A stretch of DNA of 40,274 nt from Armatimonadetes bacterium JP3_11. Its GTDB lineage: Bacteria; Armatimonadota; Fimbriimonadia; Fimbriimonadales; GBS-DC. The position numbers and the translations under genes were made by a program. Under the pieces are notes generated by a model. It had not been told where the DNA came from, made no database searches, and saw nothing but the letters and a program-made list of their open reading frames with translations. Location of the stretch: NCBI GenBank assembly GCA_002254605.1, contig NKPV01000006.1:1-40274 (forward strand), in the 5' to 3' direction. This document shows, one piece after another, positions 7,278 through 14,902 of this stretch; position 1 is the first letter of the stretch; each line of letters starts with the position of its first letter.

Positions 7278-8270
7278 TTAGAGGTTTGGAATGCTGACGG
7301 GCGCCCCGCGCCGTACCGATTCGTAGCCTGCGATAGCGACTGCGGCGGCTCGGTAGCCGTCTTCGCCGGTCGCTAAGGTCTGCCGCGCCTCGCCTGCGAC
7401 AATCCGCAAAAACTCGTCCACCATCAGATAGTCGATGTTGTCGCCCCAGAAGACCTGCTTGATGCGCCCGGCGCGGTCATCGTAGTGGACGAGGTACTGC
7501 GCGAACATGTCCATCTCAATGATTCCGCGTGTGCCGACCGCCGCGAGCGTGACATCGCCCCAAGTGGGGAAGGTTTTCGGGCGCGACCAGCTCGAATCGA
7601 GCGTGGCGAACACGCCGTTTTGCAGCGTCATCGTGAGCATCGCGGTGTCGTCGAAGGCGCCGTGGAACATATTGTTGCCCGTTTCGGCGTACACTTCGGT
7701 AATCTCCTGACCCGTGAGCAGCCGTATTAGGTCTGCGACATGCACTGTGTGGTCGATCATAGCGCCGCCGCCCGCCAGTTCGGGGTCATTGAACCAGCCG
7801 CCGGGGTTCGAACCGCGGTTGGTTCCTCGCAAGGCGAGCAGCTCGCCGATGGCGCCCGATTCCACCATGCGCTTCATCTGCTGGAACGCGGGGCTGAAAC
7901 GGCATGGAAATGCTGTAAAGAGATGGATCCCTGCCCCTTGCGCCGCCGCCAGCATCGCCTTGCCGTCCTCGAGTTTGGTCATTAGGGGCTTTTCGCAGAG
8001 GATATGCTTGCCCGCGGCAGCCGCCATCTGCGCCAAGCGCGCATGATGGACATTCTCCGAGCAGATAATCACCGCTTGCACATCCGACGCAAGAAGCGAT
8101 TCGTAACTGTCGAACGCCTGCACTTCGAACTGTTGGGCTTTGGCTTGCGCGCGCGCCGTGTCGTGGTCGGCGATCCCAACAAACTCAGCGCGTGGGTTGC
8201 TCTTCAAGCAGTGCGCATAACTGTCGGCGTGTAGGTGCGCGAAACTCATAATGGCTACTTTGACTTTCAT
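7278..8270 (-). CDS. Gfo/Idh/MocA family oxidoreductase (second of a pair)
   Basis: A 330-residue NAD(P)-dependent sugar or inositol dehydrogenase-like protein. The N-terminal Rossmann fold is followed by the EKPL motif (CEKPLM) with the family's catalytic-region lysine, and a C-terminal beta-sheet domain with GGGAMIDHTVHVADL. The usual GxGxxG is altered here (the N-terminus reads VAIMSFAHLHAD), as in the subgroup that begins with a histidine-rich loop. Start ATG 8270 overlaps the stop of the upstream Gfo/Idh/MocA gene as ATGA, and a GGGAGGG lies about 10 nt upstream, so the two are translated together. Substrate unknown; pairs like this usually act on related sugars. Confidence 0.88.
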   Translation of the reverse strand: MKVKVAIMSFAHLHADSYAHCLKSNPRAEFVGIADHDTARAQAKAQQFEVQAFDSYESLLASDVQAVIICSENVHHARLAQMAAAAGKHILCEKPLMTKLEDGKAMLAAAQGAGIHLFTAFPCRFSPAFQQMKRMVESGAIGELLALRGTNRGSNPGGWFNDPELAGGGAMIDHTVHVADLIRLLTGQEITEVYAETGNNMFHGAFDDTAMLTMTLQNGVFATLDSSWSRPKTFPTWGDVTLAAVGTRGIIEMDMFAQYLVHYDDRAGRIKQVFWGDNIDYLMVDEFLRIVAGEARQTLATGEDGYRAAAVAIAGYESVRRGAPVSIPNL

Positions 8271-9247
8271 AGCGACACAACCCTCCCTGTTTGCGCCGAT
8301 TCGATAGCGGCGAGCGCGAGCCGCACCGCGTTATAACCGTCCTCTACCGTGATTTCGGGGGGCTGACCCGTTTGCACGCAGTCGATGAAGTGGCGCAACT
8401 CCCGATAGTATGGGTTCTGCACGGCGGGGCTTTCGGGAATCTGTACGCCGCCGCCTGCGCCCCCGTCCGCGCGGGTGGCAATTTGTAGCGCGACCTGTCG
8501 CGTCGAGTCGTACTCAAGCATCCCCGAATCGCCGCAGACTTCGAAGTTCACCTTGAAGCCGCCGGGGTCGCACCAAGTGCCTTCGATATGCCCGACAGCG
8601 CCGTTTTTGAACTTGAGCGTGACCAGCGTGTAGTCCAGATGCTCCAGTTGGCGGAAGGTGAGCGCTTTGGCATACACCCGCTCCACCGCGCCCAGCGTCC
8701 AGAGCATCCAGTCGAAGTCGTGAATGATGAGGTCTAAGATGACGCCGCCGCTTTTCATGAAGTCGGCATACCAGTCGCTATTGGTGCGGGGAAAATCGCC
8801 GCCGCGTCGCATGCGTACCGCAGCGACCGTGCCCACTGCGCCGCTTTTCACCAGTTGATGCGCTGTGCGGTATTCGGGGAAGAAGCGCAGCACATGCGCG
8901 GGCATAAAGAGGGTGTTGTGCTGCTTTACAGCGTTCACGATTCGCTCGCACTCTTCGAGGGTGCGTGCGAGGGGTTTCTCGCACACAACCGCTTTGCCTG
9001 CCTCAATCGCGGGCAGGGCATACTCCGCATGCCGATAGGTAGGCGTGCAGATGTCTACCACATCGCACTGGTTGAACAAGTCGTTGAGCGTGTTCGCCAC
9101 GCGCACGCCGTATTCCTGCGCAAAGCCTTGCGCCCGATCGGGATGGTGGTCGTAGACTGCCGCCACCTCCACATCGGGCATCTGGCGGTAGGCGTTCATA
9201 TGTTGACGCCCCATCGTGCCTAATCCGATAATGCCGACTCTGGTCAT
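8267..9247 (-). CDS. Gfo/Idh/MocA family oxidoreductase (first of a pair)
   Basis: A roughly 326-residue NAD(P)-dependent oxidoreductase. The nucleotide-binding motif is GIIGLGTMGRQH near the N-terminus, the EKPLA motif (VCEKPLART) follows near residue 90, and the dehydrogenase domain includes GGVILDLIIHDFDW with the conserved Asp/His pair. I place the start at ATG 9247 because it puts the Rossmann motif at the expected distance. A TTG at 9268 would add seven residues and cannot be excluded. The gene is the first of a two-gene minus-strand operon and is divergent from fliQ. Confidence 0.87.
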   Translation of the reverse strand: MTRVGIIGLGTMGRQHMNAYRQMPDVEVAAVYDHHPDRAQGFAQEYGVRVANTLNDLFNQCDVVDICTPTYRHAEYALPAIEAGKAVVCEKPLARTLEECERIVNAVKQHNTLFMPAHVLRFFPEYRTAHQLVKSGAVGTVAAVRMRRGGDFPRTNSDWYADFMKSGGVILDLIIHDFDWMLWTLGAVERVYAKALTFRQLEHLDYTLVTLKFKNGAVGHIEGTWCDPGGFKVNFEVCGDSGMLEYDSTRQVALQIATRADGGAGGGVQIPESPAVQNPYYRELRHFIDCVQTGQPPEITVEDGYNAVRLALAAIESAQTGRVVSL

Positions 9248-9324
9248 ATCTATTTGTTGATTCGCCAAGCGGGTCAGGTTTCCTGCCCCTGCAAAAAGCC
9301 GTTCGACACGCCAGAATTACCTGT

Positions 9325-9585
9325 ATGAGCCAAGGCGAAGTGCTGGAGTTAGGGCGTCAGGCGATGCTGGTGGGCTTGCAGGTCGCAATGCCCGTGCTGA
9401 TGGCTGCGCTCGTGGTGGGGCTTATTGTGAGTGTGTTTCAAGCCGTCACGCAGATTCAGGAGATGACGCTCCAGTTCGTGCCTAAAATGCTGGCTGTTGG
9501 TCTGGTCGCGCTTGTTGCCGGGGGATGGATGCTGACGCAGATGGTGGAGTTTATGGGCAGAGTGCTGGCGAACTTGCCTCCATAG
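9325..9585 (+). CDS. fliQ: flagellar export apparatus protein FliQ
   Basis: An 86-residue protein with two membrane helices (about residues 15-38 and 50-75), the exact size and pattern of FliQ, part of the inner-membrane export gate of flagellar type III secretion. The conserved segment AVTQIQEMTLQFVPK lies between the helices. It is followed 29 nt later by fliR on the same strand. No fliP, flhB or flhA is nearby, which is unusual because these normally form one cluster. No clear Shine-Dalgarno is visible before ATG 9325. Confidence 0.92.
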   Translation: MSQGEVLELGRQAMLVGLQVAMPVLMAALVVGLIVSVFQAVTQIQEMTLQFVPKMLAVGLVALVAGGWMLTQMVEFMGRVLANLPP

Positions 9586-9614
9586 CGAGAGTGTGAGCGT
9601 GTGGTCCTACGAGG

Positions 9615-10394
9615 ATGAGTCTCGATTTGGAGTGGTTCTGGGCGTTTTTGGTGGCGTTTGTGCGGGCGTCGGGGTTAACGCTGGTGGCGCCCGTGTTCGG
9701 CAGTCGGTTGGTACCTGTACCCATTCGGGTGGGGCTTTCGGCGGTAATGGCGCTCGCGCTCGCGCCCTTAATTCAACGCTACACGGGGACGCCCCCCACT
9801 GAGTGGCTCCCCCTGCTGGCGCGGCTGATCGGTGAAGCCCTAATAGGCGTCGTGATGGGCTATGGGGTCAGCCTGATTATCGGCGCGGCGGTGATGGCAG
9901 GAGAGGTGCTGGACGCGATGATGGGGTTCAACCTCATGCAAGTACTCAATCCCGTAGCGTCTTTTCCTACGACGCTGCTGGCGCAGTTCCATTACATGCT
10001 GGCGATGACGCTTTTTGCGCTGGTGAACGGGCATCACTGGCTCCTGGTGGCGCTGGCGCGTAGTTTCGAGACGAGCGCAGGGCTGGGGAACCTCAGTGCA
10101 TGGGCAGATGGCAGCCTCCACATGGCGGCGCAGTTAGGGGGCGAGGTAATGATGCTTTGTGTACAGATTGCGGCGCCTGCAGGGGGTGTGCTGTTGGTGG
10201 TCGATGGCGCGATGGCGGCGGTCTCACGCGCCGTGCCCCAAATTCCCGTGTGGTTAATCGGCTTGCCAGCGAAAATCGCGGTCGGCATCATCGCGGTCGG
10301 GGCAAGCCTGCCAGGGCTGATCGCGGTGAGCATGCGCATGACCGACTTGAGCCTACGGTATCTGGAGAACCTGTTGCGCCTGTTGGGAGTGTGA
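9615..10394 (+). CDS. fliR: flagellar export apparatus protein FliR
   Basis: A 259-residue polytopic protein. FliR completes the FliP-FliQ-FliR export gate in the inner membrane. Family landmarks are visible: the opening hydrophobic helix with FLVAFVRASG, the GYGVSLIIGAAVMAGEVLDAMMGF segment region around residue 80-100, and LIGLPAKIAVGI near the C-terminus. The length matches the family. It is downstream of fliQ in the usual order, but flhB, which usually follows, is replaced by the convergent lptB, so the cluster is broken up in this genome. Confidence 0.92.
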   Translation: MSLDLEWFWAFLVAFVRASGLTLVAPVFGSRLVPVPIRVGLSAVMALALAPLIQRYTGTPPTEWLPLLARLIGEALIGVVMGYGVSLIIGAAVMAGEVLDAMMGFNLMQVLNPVASFPTTLLAQFHYMLAMTLFALVNGHHWLLVALARSFETSAGLGNLSAWADGSLHMAAQLGGEVMMLCVQIAAPAGGVLLVVDGAMAAVSRAVPQIPVWLIGLPAKIAVGIIAVGASLPGLIAVSMRMTDLSLRYLENLLRLLGV

Positions 10395-10401
10395 AGCGCG
10401 G

Positions 10402-11121
10402 TTATAACTCGAAGCTCTCGCCGAAATAGTATTTTCGCGCTAAGGGGTCGGTAATCACCTCCTCGGGCGTGCCCTGTGCCACGATCACGCCGTCCGCCAA
10501 GATGTAGCTGCGATCGGTGATGCGCAGGGTCGCGCTCACATTATGGTCGGTAATCAGCACGCCGATATTGCGCTGGCGTAGCCCCAGAATGACCTCTTGG
10601 AGTTCCTCGATGGTTTTGGGGTCGATTCCTGTGAACGGTTCGTCGAGGAGCAGGAACGCGGGTTGCAGAGCGAGTGCGCGGGCGATTTCCACGCGCCGCC
10701 GCTCGCCGCCCGACAGCGCATAACCCTTGCTGTGGCGCAGGTGGGCGATGTGGAACTCCTCCATGAGCTGTTCGGCACGTTCGCGACGGGTCGGGAGCGG
10801 GATCCCGCGCATCTCCATCACCAGCAGCAGGTTCTGCTCGACTGTGAGCTGGCGGAACACGGACGCCTCTTGCGGCAAGTAGCCCATTCCTAAGCGCGCC
10901 CGCTGATACATCGGCAGGCGCGTAATCTCTTGGTCGCCGATAAACACGCGCCCCCCATGCGGACGTATAAGTCCCACAATCATGTAAAAGGTGGTGGTTT
11001 TCCCCGCGCCGTTGGGTCCCAAAAGTCCGACCACCTCGCCTTGTCCCACTTCGAGCGACACATCGCGCACGACGAGCCGCTTCCGATAGGCGCGTTTCAG
11101 GTTCACCGCGCGAATCGTCAT
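10402..11121 (-). CDS. lptB: LPS export ABC transporter ATP-binding protein LptB
   Basis: A 239-residue ATPase that, with LptFG, powers extraction of lipopolysaccharide from the inner membrane. Walker A is GPNGAGKTT (residues 35-43), the signature is LSGGERRR near 137, Walker B is [13 protein letters not shown], and the switch histidine is in ITDHNV. The motifs YLPQEASVF and [14 protein letters not shown] are typical of LptB rather than other ABC proteins. The ATG overlaps the ribF stop as ATGA, placing it last in the nrnA-truB-ribF-lptB operon. It may also have its own promoter word embedded in the end of ribF. Its presence supports an outer membrane. Confidence 0.94.
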   Translation of the reverse strand: MTIRAVNLKRAYRKRLVVRDVSLEVGQGEVVGLLGPNGAGKTTTFYMIVGLIRPHGGRVFIGDQEITRLPMYQRARLGMGYLPQEASVFRQLTVEQNLLLVMEMRGIPLPTRRERAEQLMEEFHIAHLRHSKGYALSGGERRRVEIARALALQPAFLLLDEPFTGIDPKTIEELQEVILGLRQRNIGVLITDHNVSATLRITDRSYILADGVIVAQGTPEEVITDPLARKYYFGESFEL

Positions 11122-12092
11122 CGCCTCGATTGTACCTCCTGCACGAGTTGGCGGGTTTGCTCCACATCCTCTGCCATCTGTTTCAAAAGGGCATCTACGC
11201 TATTGAATGGGTGTTGCGGGCGCAAGCGTTTCAGGAACTGCAGCGTAAGGACGCGCCCATACAGGTCGCGGTCGGCGAAGCCGATGAGATGCGCCTCGAT
11301 GCGTCCGCGTGCGTTTTCGAACATCGGCGGCTTGCCCACACTCACGGCGGCAGGGTAGACCTGTTCCTCATCGGACTTGGCAGCGCGGAGCGAGCTGAGA
11401 CACACCTGCGCGCGGCAGGCATACACTCCCGATGGGGGTGTAATCAGCGGTTCTATGGGAACCAAGTTCGCTGTGGGGTAGCCGAATCCGCGTCCGCGTC
11501 TGTCGCCGCGCACAGCAACGCCTGTCCAGTGGAGCGGCTCGCCCAAAAGCGCGATCGCGCGCTCCAGTTCCCCTGCCTGAATTAACGCGCGGATGCGCGT
11601 GGAAGAGATTCGTTCTCCCGATTCGTCGGAGATGCTCGCGACGACGATCACCTCGAACAGCCCTGCAGCGCGTAGGGTCTCCACACTCCCTTCGCGACCA
11701 CGCCCGAACCGAAAATCGTCCCCCACGACCACGGCGCGTGCTTGCAGTCTCCGAATTAGAACCCGTTCGATGAACTCCTGCGCGCTCAGTTGGGCAAACG
11801 CCGCTGTGAACGGTTGCACAATGACATAGTCGATGCCCTGTTGTAGCAGTCGCTCCACGCGGTGGGCGAGGGTACAGAGCATGGGGGGGCAGTGCTGTGG
11901 CGCGAGGAGGGCAGCGGGGTGGGGGTCAAAGGTGACGGCGACCGCCGGCACGCCGTGAGTACGCGCCCAGCGAGCCGTCGCTTCAAGCAGGGCGGTATGC
12001 CCCCGATGCACGCCGTCGAACACGCCCATCGTCACCGCGCAGCCGTCGGGGAACGCGCTGCGTATTCCCTCAACACCAACAATCCAACTCAT
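11118..12092 (-). CDS. ribF: bifunctional riboflavin kinase / FAD synthetase
   Basis: A 324-residue enzyme that phosphorylates riboflavin to FMN and adenylylates FMN to FAD. The N-terminal nucleotidyltransferase domain has [10 protein letters not shown] (residues 23-32) and a central [12 protein letters not shown] segment; the C-terminal kinase domain has [15 protein letters not shown] 12092 overlaps the truB stop as ATGA, which fixes the start and suggests translational coupling. Order nrnA-truB-ribF is common in bacteria. The riboflavin synthase gene lies elsewhere in the window at 17571. Confidence 0.94.
   Translation of the reverse strand: MSWIVGVEGIRSAFPDGCAVTMGVFDGVHRGHTALLEATARWARTHGVPAVAVTFDPHPAALLAPQHCPPMLCTLAHRVERLLQQGIDYVIVQPFTAAFAQLSAQEFIERVLIRRLQARAVVVGDDFRFGRGREGSVETLRAAGLFEVIVVASISDESGERISSTRIRALIQAGELERAIALLGEPLHWTGVAVRGDRRGRGFGYPTANLVPIEPLITPPSGVYACRAQVCLSSLRAAKSDEEQVYPAAVSVGKPPMFENARGRIEAHLIGFADRDLYGRVLTLQFLKRLRPQHPFNSVDALLKQMAEDVEQTRQLVQEVQSRR
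11129..11136 (-). promoter_or_regulatory. GGTACAAT promoter-like word inside the end of ribF
   Basis: On the minus strand, GGTACAAT ends 7 nt before the lptB ATG and is encoded by the last codons of ribF (residues EVQS). It mirrors the arrangement at 1604-1611. Could be an internal leaderless promoter or chance. Confidence 0.4.
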
Positions 12093-12970
12093 CCTTGAAT
12101 CACCCGCACAGGACGCAGCAGCGGCGGTAGCCAGCGTGCAATCAGCGCGACTCTGCGTTCGGAATCGAGAACCACTACATGTCCTCCTGGCGCCCAAAGC
12201 GGATGCTCCGCTTGCACATAGTTTCCATGCTTGAGCCGTTCCAGCACGGCAGGCGTGGGCGACCACTGCGGTAGATGCGAAAGCGCGTCGGCGATGGAGA
12301 TGAGGCGACTCTGCAGGCTCTCGGCGTCCGCAACAGATTCCAACTCGCACGCATCCTCAAGGCGGAACTGACCAACGGCGGTGCGCGTGAGCTGCTTCAG
12401 GTGTGCCCCCACCCCCAGAGCGTCCCCCATATCGGAGGCTAAGGTGCGCACATAGGTTCCCTTAGAGCATTCTACTGTGAACTCGGCAGTGGGATAATCT
12501 CCTGGCTGGAAGCTTAGAATGTCCAGTTTGTAGATATGCACAGGGCGCGGCTCACGCAGCACTTCCTGCCCTTGTCGCGCGAGCTCGTGCAGCTTTTTCC
12601 CCTCGAATCGGACGGCGGAGAACATCGGCGGAATCTGGAGAATGCGTCCTGTGAACCGCTCGGCGGCGGCACGCACCTGCTCTTCGGTGAGTTGGGGTGC
12701 AGGCTTCTGATAGAACACTTCGCCCTCGGCATCCTGTGTGCTTGTGCGGATGCCGAACTGGATTACACCGCGATAGGCTTTGGGCAGTTCTTGGAGATAC
12801 GGCGTCAGGCGTGTGGCGCGTCCGAGCAGGCAGACCAGCACGCCCGTCGCCATCGGGTCCAGCGTGCCCGCGTGTCCTATCTCCTTCTGCCCAGCCACGC
12901 GACGCAAGTAGTCTACCACATCGTGGGAGGTCATGCCTGCTGGCTTGTTTAGGTTGAGGACTCCATCCAT
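12089..12970 (-). CDS. truB: tRNA pseudouridine(55) synthase TruB
   Basis: A 293-residue enzyme that makes pseudouridine 55 in the T-loop of most tRNAs. The N-terminus GVLNLNKPAGMTSHDVV and the catalytic motif GHAGTLDPMATGVL with Asp38 are diagnostic. Further conserved segments are AYRGVIQFG and CSKGTYVRTLA. The start overlaps the end of nrnA by 22 nt and the end overlaps the ribF start by 4 nt, so the operon is very tightly packed. The C-terminal part after residue 230 is a PUA-like extension. Confidence 0.95.
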   Translation of the reverse strand: MDGVLNLNKPAGMTSHDVVDYLRRVAGQKEIGHAGTLDPMATGVLVCLLGRATRLTPYLQELPKAYRGVIQFGIRTSTQDAEGEVFYQKPAPQLTEEQVRAAAERFTGRILQIPPMFSAVRFEGKKLHELARQGQEVLREPRPVHIYKLDILSFQPGDYPTAEFTVECSKGTYVRTLASDMGDALGVGAHLKQLTRTAVGQFRLEDACELESVADAESLQSRLISIADALSHLPQWSPTPAVLERLKHGNYVQAEHPLWAPGGHVVVLDSERRVALIARWLPPLLRPVRVIQG

Positions 12971-13932
12971 CGTTGCGCCTCTTGCACTAAAATTGCTTCT
13001 GCTTCCGCCAAGCTGGTTTCCAGGGTGCAGCCGGCGGCGTTTTCGTGTCCGCCGCCCCCAAACTTTTGCGCCAGTTGCGCGACATTGACCTTGCCTCGAC
13101 TGCGCAGGCTGACCCGAATCTTGTGGTTGGGGGACTCGCGCAGCATCATCGCCACTTCCACGCCCCGCACCGAGCGCACGAAATTGACGATGCCTTCCGT
13201 CTCTTCCTCGTGGGCGTGCGCGGCTTCAAAGGCGCTGCGCGGAATGGTAATCCACGCGATTTTGCCGTCGGGAGTGCGCTGGAGACTGGCGAGCGCCAAC
13301 CCCAGCAGTTTCACGGCGGAGAACGAGCGCGTTTCGAACACTTGCTCGCTGATGAAGCTCAAGTCTGCCCCCGCCTGCTGGAGCGCCGCGGCGATGCGCA
13401 GCGTGCGCGGGGTCGTGTTGGGGAACTTGAACGAAAAAGTGTCGGTCACGATCCCTGTGAGCAGGCAGGTCGCGACTTCAGGGGTGACGCGCAGGCGCAT
13501 TGCCCGAAGCAATCGATACACCAGCTCCGCCGTCGCCGCCGCGCTTGTATCGACAAGGCGCACATCCGCGAACGGCTCTAAAGGCACATGGTGATCAATC
13601 TGCAGAATACGCCGCGCGGCGCGTACCAGCGCTTCATGCCTTCCAGCACGGCTGAGCTGGCTCTGATCGACCACCACCGCCAAGTCGTAGGTAGTCTGTT
13701 GCGGATGTTCTAAGTGAATCTTTTCCCAGTCGGGCAAGAATCGGTAAATCTCGGGTACGGAGTCGTGGCTCACGACTTCCACTACGCCCTTGCCCATTTG
13801 TCGGAGCGCATGGTACAACCCCAGCGCACTGCCCAGCGCGTCCCCGTCGGGATGTAAGTGAGGCACAATTAGCAGCGATTCTGCTTCGCACAGGAGCTGA
13901 GCAGCATGCTTGAATGAGTTTCGTGAACGCAT
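12949..13932 (-). CDS. nrnA: DHH/DHHA1 phosphoesterase, NrnA-type oligoribonuclease / pAp phosphatase
   Basis: A 327-residue DHH phosphoesterase. NrnA degrades very short RNAs and 3'-phosphoadenosine 5'-phosphate. Metal-binding motifs are HLHPDGDALG (residues 25-34), the DHH signature in QIDHHVPL (113-115), and the DHHA1 glycine motif FGGGGHENAAGC near the C-terminus. The start ATG 13932 is supported by a GGTACAAT word ending 10 nt upstream; longer in-frame extensions would cross that promoter. The promoter lies between the arms of a perfect 12-bp inverted repeat, which suggests control by a dimeric regulator. First gene of the nrnA-truB-ribF-lptB operon. Confidence 0.92.
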   Translation of the reverse strand: MRSRNSFKHAAQLLCEAESLLIVPHLHPDGDALGSALGLYHALRQMGKGVVEVVSHDSVPEIYRFLPDWEKIHLEHPQQTTYDLAVVVDQSQLSRAGRHEALVRAARRILQIDHHVPLEPFADVRLVDTSAAATAELVYRLLRAMRLRVTPEVATCLLTGIVTDTFSFKFPNTTPRTLRIAAALQQAGADLSFISEQVFETRSFSAVKLLGLALASLQRTPDGKIAWITIPRSAFEAAHAHEEETEGIVNFVRSVRGVEVAMMLRESPNHKIRVSLRSRGKVNVAQLAQKFGGGGHENAAGCTLETSLAEAEAILVQEAQRWMESST

Positions 13933-13975
13933 TTCGCGCCGAATTGTACCCAAACGGGAACTTTTCGGCGCGAAA
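13932..13975. repeat. perfect 12-bp inverted repeat flanking the nrnA -10
   Basis: 13932-13943 (TTTCGCGCCGAA) and 13964-13975 (TTCGGCGCGAAA) are exact reverse complements separated by 20 bp. The spacer and inner arm contain the minus-strand GGTACAAT (13943-13950). One arm touches the start codon. The layout fits an operator, or a stem in a divergent transcript. Confidence 0.65.
13943..13950 (-). promoter_or_regulatory. GGTACAAT promoter of the nrnA operon
   Basis: Minus-strand -10 word preceded by GG, ending 10 nt before ATG 13932. No Shine-Dalgarno lies in between. Confidence 0.6.
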
Positions 13976-14015
13976 CTGCGTCTATATAGGTAGCAAGCAA
14001 CTACACACCTCTCTT

Positions 14016-14060
14016 GGGGGCGGCAGGTTTTGCTCTCCTTTGCCTGTCGTCCCCTTTTTT
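14016..14060 (+). terminator. plus-strand hairpin terminator with no gene in front of it
   Basis: GGGGGCGGCAGG (14016-14027) pairs with CCTGTCGTCCCC (14043-14054), 12 bp including two G-U pairs, followed by six T (14055-14060). This is a good plus-strand terminator, but no plus-strand gene lies upstream. A TATATA at 13983-13988 could start a short transcript ending here. Confidence 0.6.
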
Positions 14061-14138
14061 GTATCTTTAGATACCTCTCCGCGCTTCCAATTCCTGCCAT
14101 TTCGCATCGGGAAATTGCCTAATTAGGGGTGTTTGCTT

Positions 14139-14777
14139 CTAAAGGCTCCAGAGTATCCCGTACCGCAGCCCGCGTGCGCTAATTTGCACCGCCTCACGGC
14201 GCAGGGCGAACAGGGCACGCTCCAGGATGAGCGCGCCGATGTGAAGCAGGGGTGCGCGGTCAGGTTCTATGCCTGCGAGGGTGCGCCGTTCGGCGTCGCT
14301 GAGGCGTAGGAGCTGCTCCAGCAGCGCGGACAGCGTTTCATCGCTGAACCAGACGCCATGGGCTAAGGTCGGGTCAAACTGATTTAGCCCCAGCGCGAGC
14401 ATCGCCAGATTGACACCTGTTCCCCCAATCGACACGACGCGTTCAGGCTGGGGCTGGGCGCGCAGGGGTTCGAATGTCTCGTCCAGAAAGCGCACCGTGT
14501 TGAGAATCTCGCGCGGATGGGGCGGGTCGGAAGGCATCCACGTCTCTCGGATACGCCCTGCGCCCACGGGGAAACTGAACCACTGCTCGATGGTGGTGCG
14601 TCCCAGCGCCACCTCCACACTCCCACCACCGATATCCACCACCGCAAGCGGCGCATCGCCGACGCCCAGTTCCGCATCACGCGCCACCGAGAGAAAACTC
14701 AGTCGCGCCTCGTCGGCTTCGGACAAAATATGAAACTCCGCGCTTTTTATCGCTTCCCAGCCCGATTCTGGCATCAC
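14139..14777 (-). CDS. Ppx/GppA phosphatase family protein lacking its N-terminal part
   Basis: Ppx/GppA enzymes hydrolyse polyphosphate or pppGpp and have two actin-like domains. This 212-residue frame contains the second phosphate loop VVDIGGGSVEVALG, the EADEARLSF segment, and the SIGGTGVNLAML region, but begins where the family is already about 100 residues in. The first actin-like domain with its DxGSNS loop is missing. In-frame codons with family-like sequence continue only to a TGA near 14861, and the DUF1800 gene starts just beyond. The gene is therefore probably a truncated remnant. Start is GTG 14777 or the adjacent ATG 14774. Confidence 0.65.
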   Translation of the reverse strand: MMPESGWEAIKSAEFHILSEADEARLSFLSVARDAELGVGDAPLAVVDIGGGSVEVALGRTTIEQWFSFPVGAGRIRETWMPSDPPHPREILNTVRFLDETFEPLRAQPQPERVVSIGGTGVNLAMLALGLNQFDPTLAHGVWFSDETLSALLEQLLRLSDAERRTLAGIEPDRAPLLHIGALILERALFALRREAVQISARGLRYGILWSL

Positions 14778-14902
14778 GCTACCGAAGCATACCCGAACTG
14801 CATCGCGTGCCGAAACCGTATTCTCCGCTAAGGTGTAGGCTGTATGACTTCAAACTGAACTATGACCCAGCCAGAGTCGTCAATAAAAGTTAGGACGAAG
14901 TG

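Noticed and set aside
13914-14126. Plus-strand ORF of 70 codons across the nrnA promoter
   Set aside because: It covers the inverted repeat and the terminator; composition is not protein-like.
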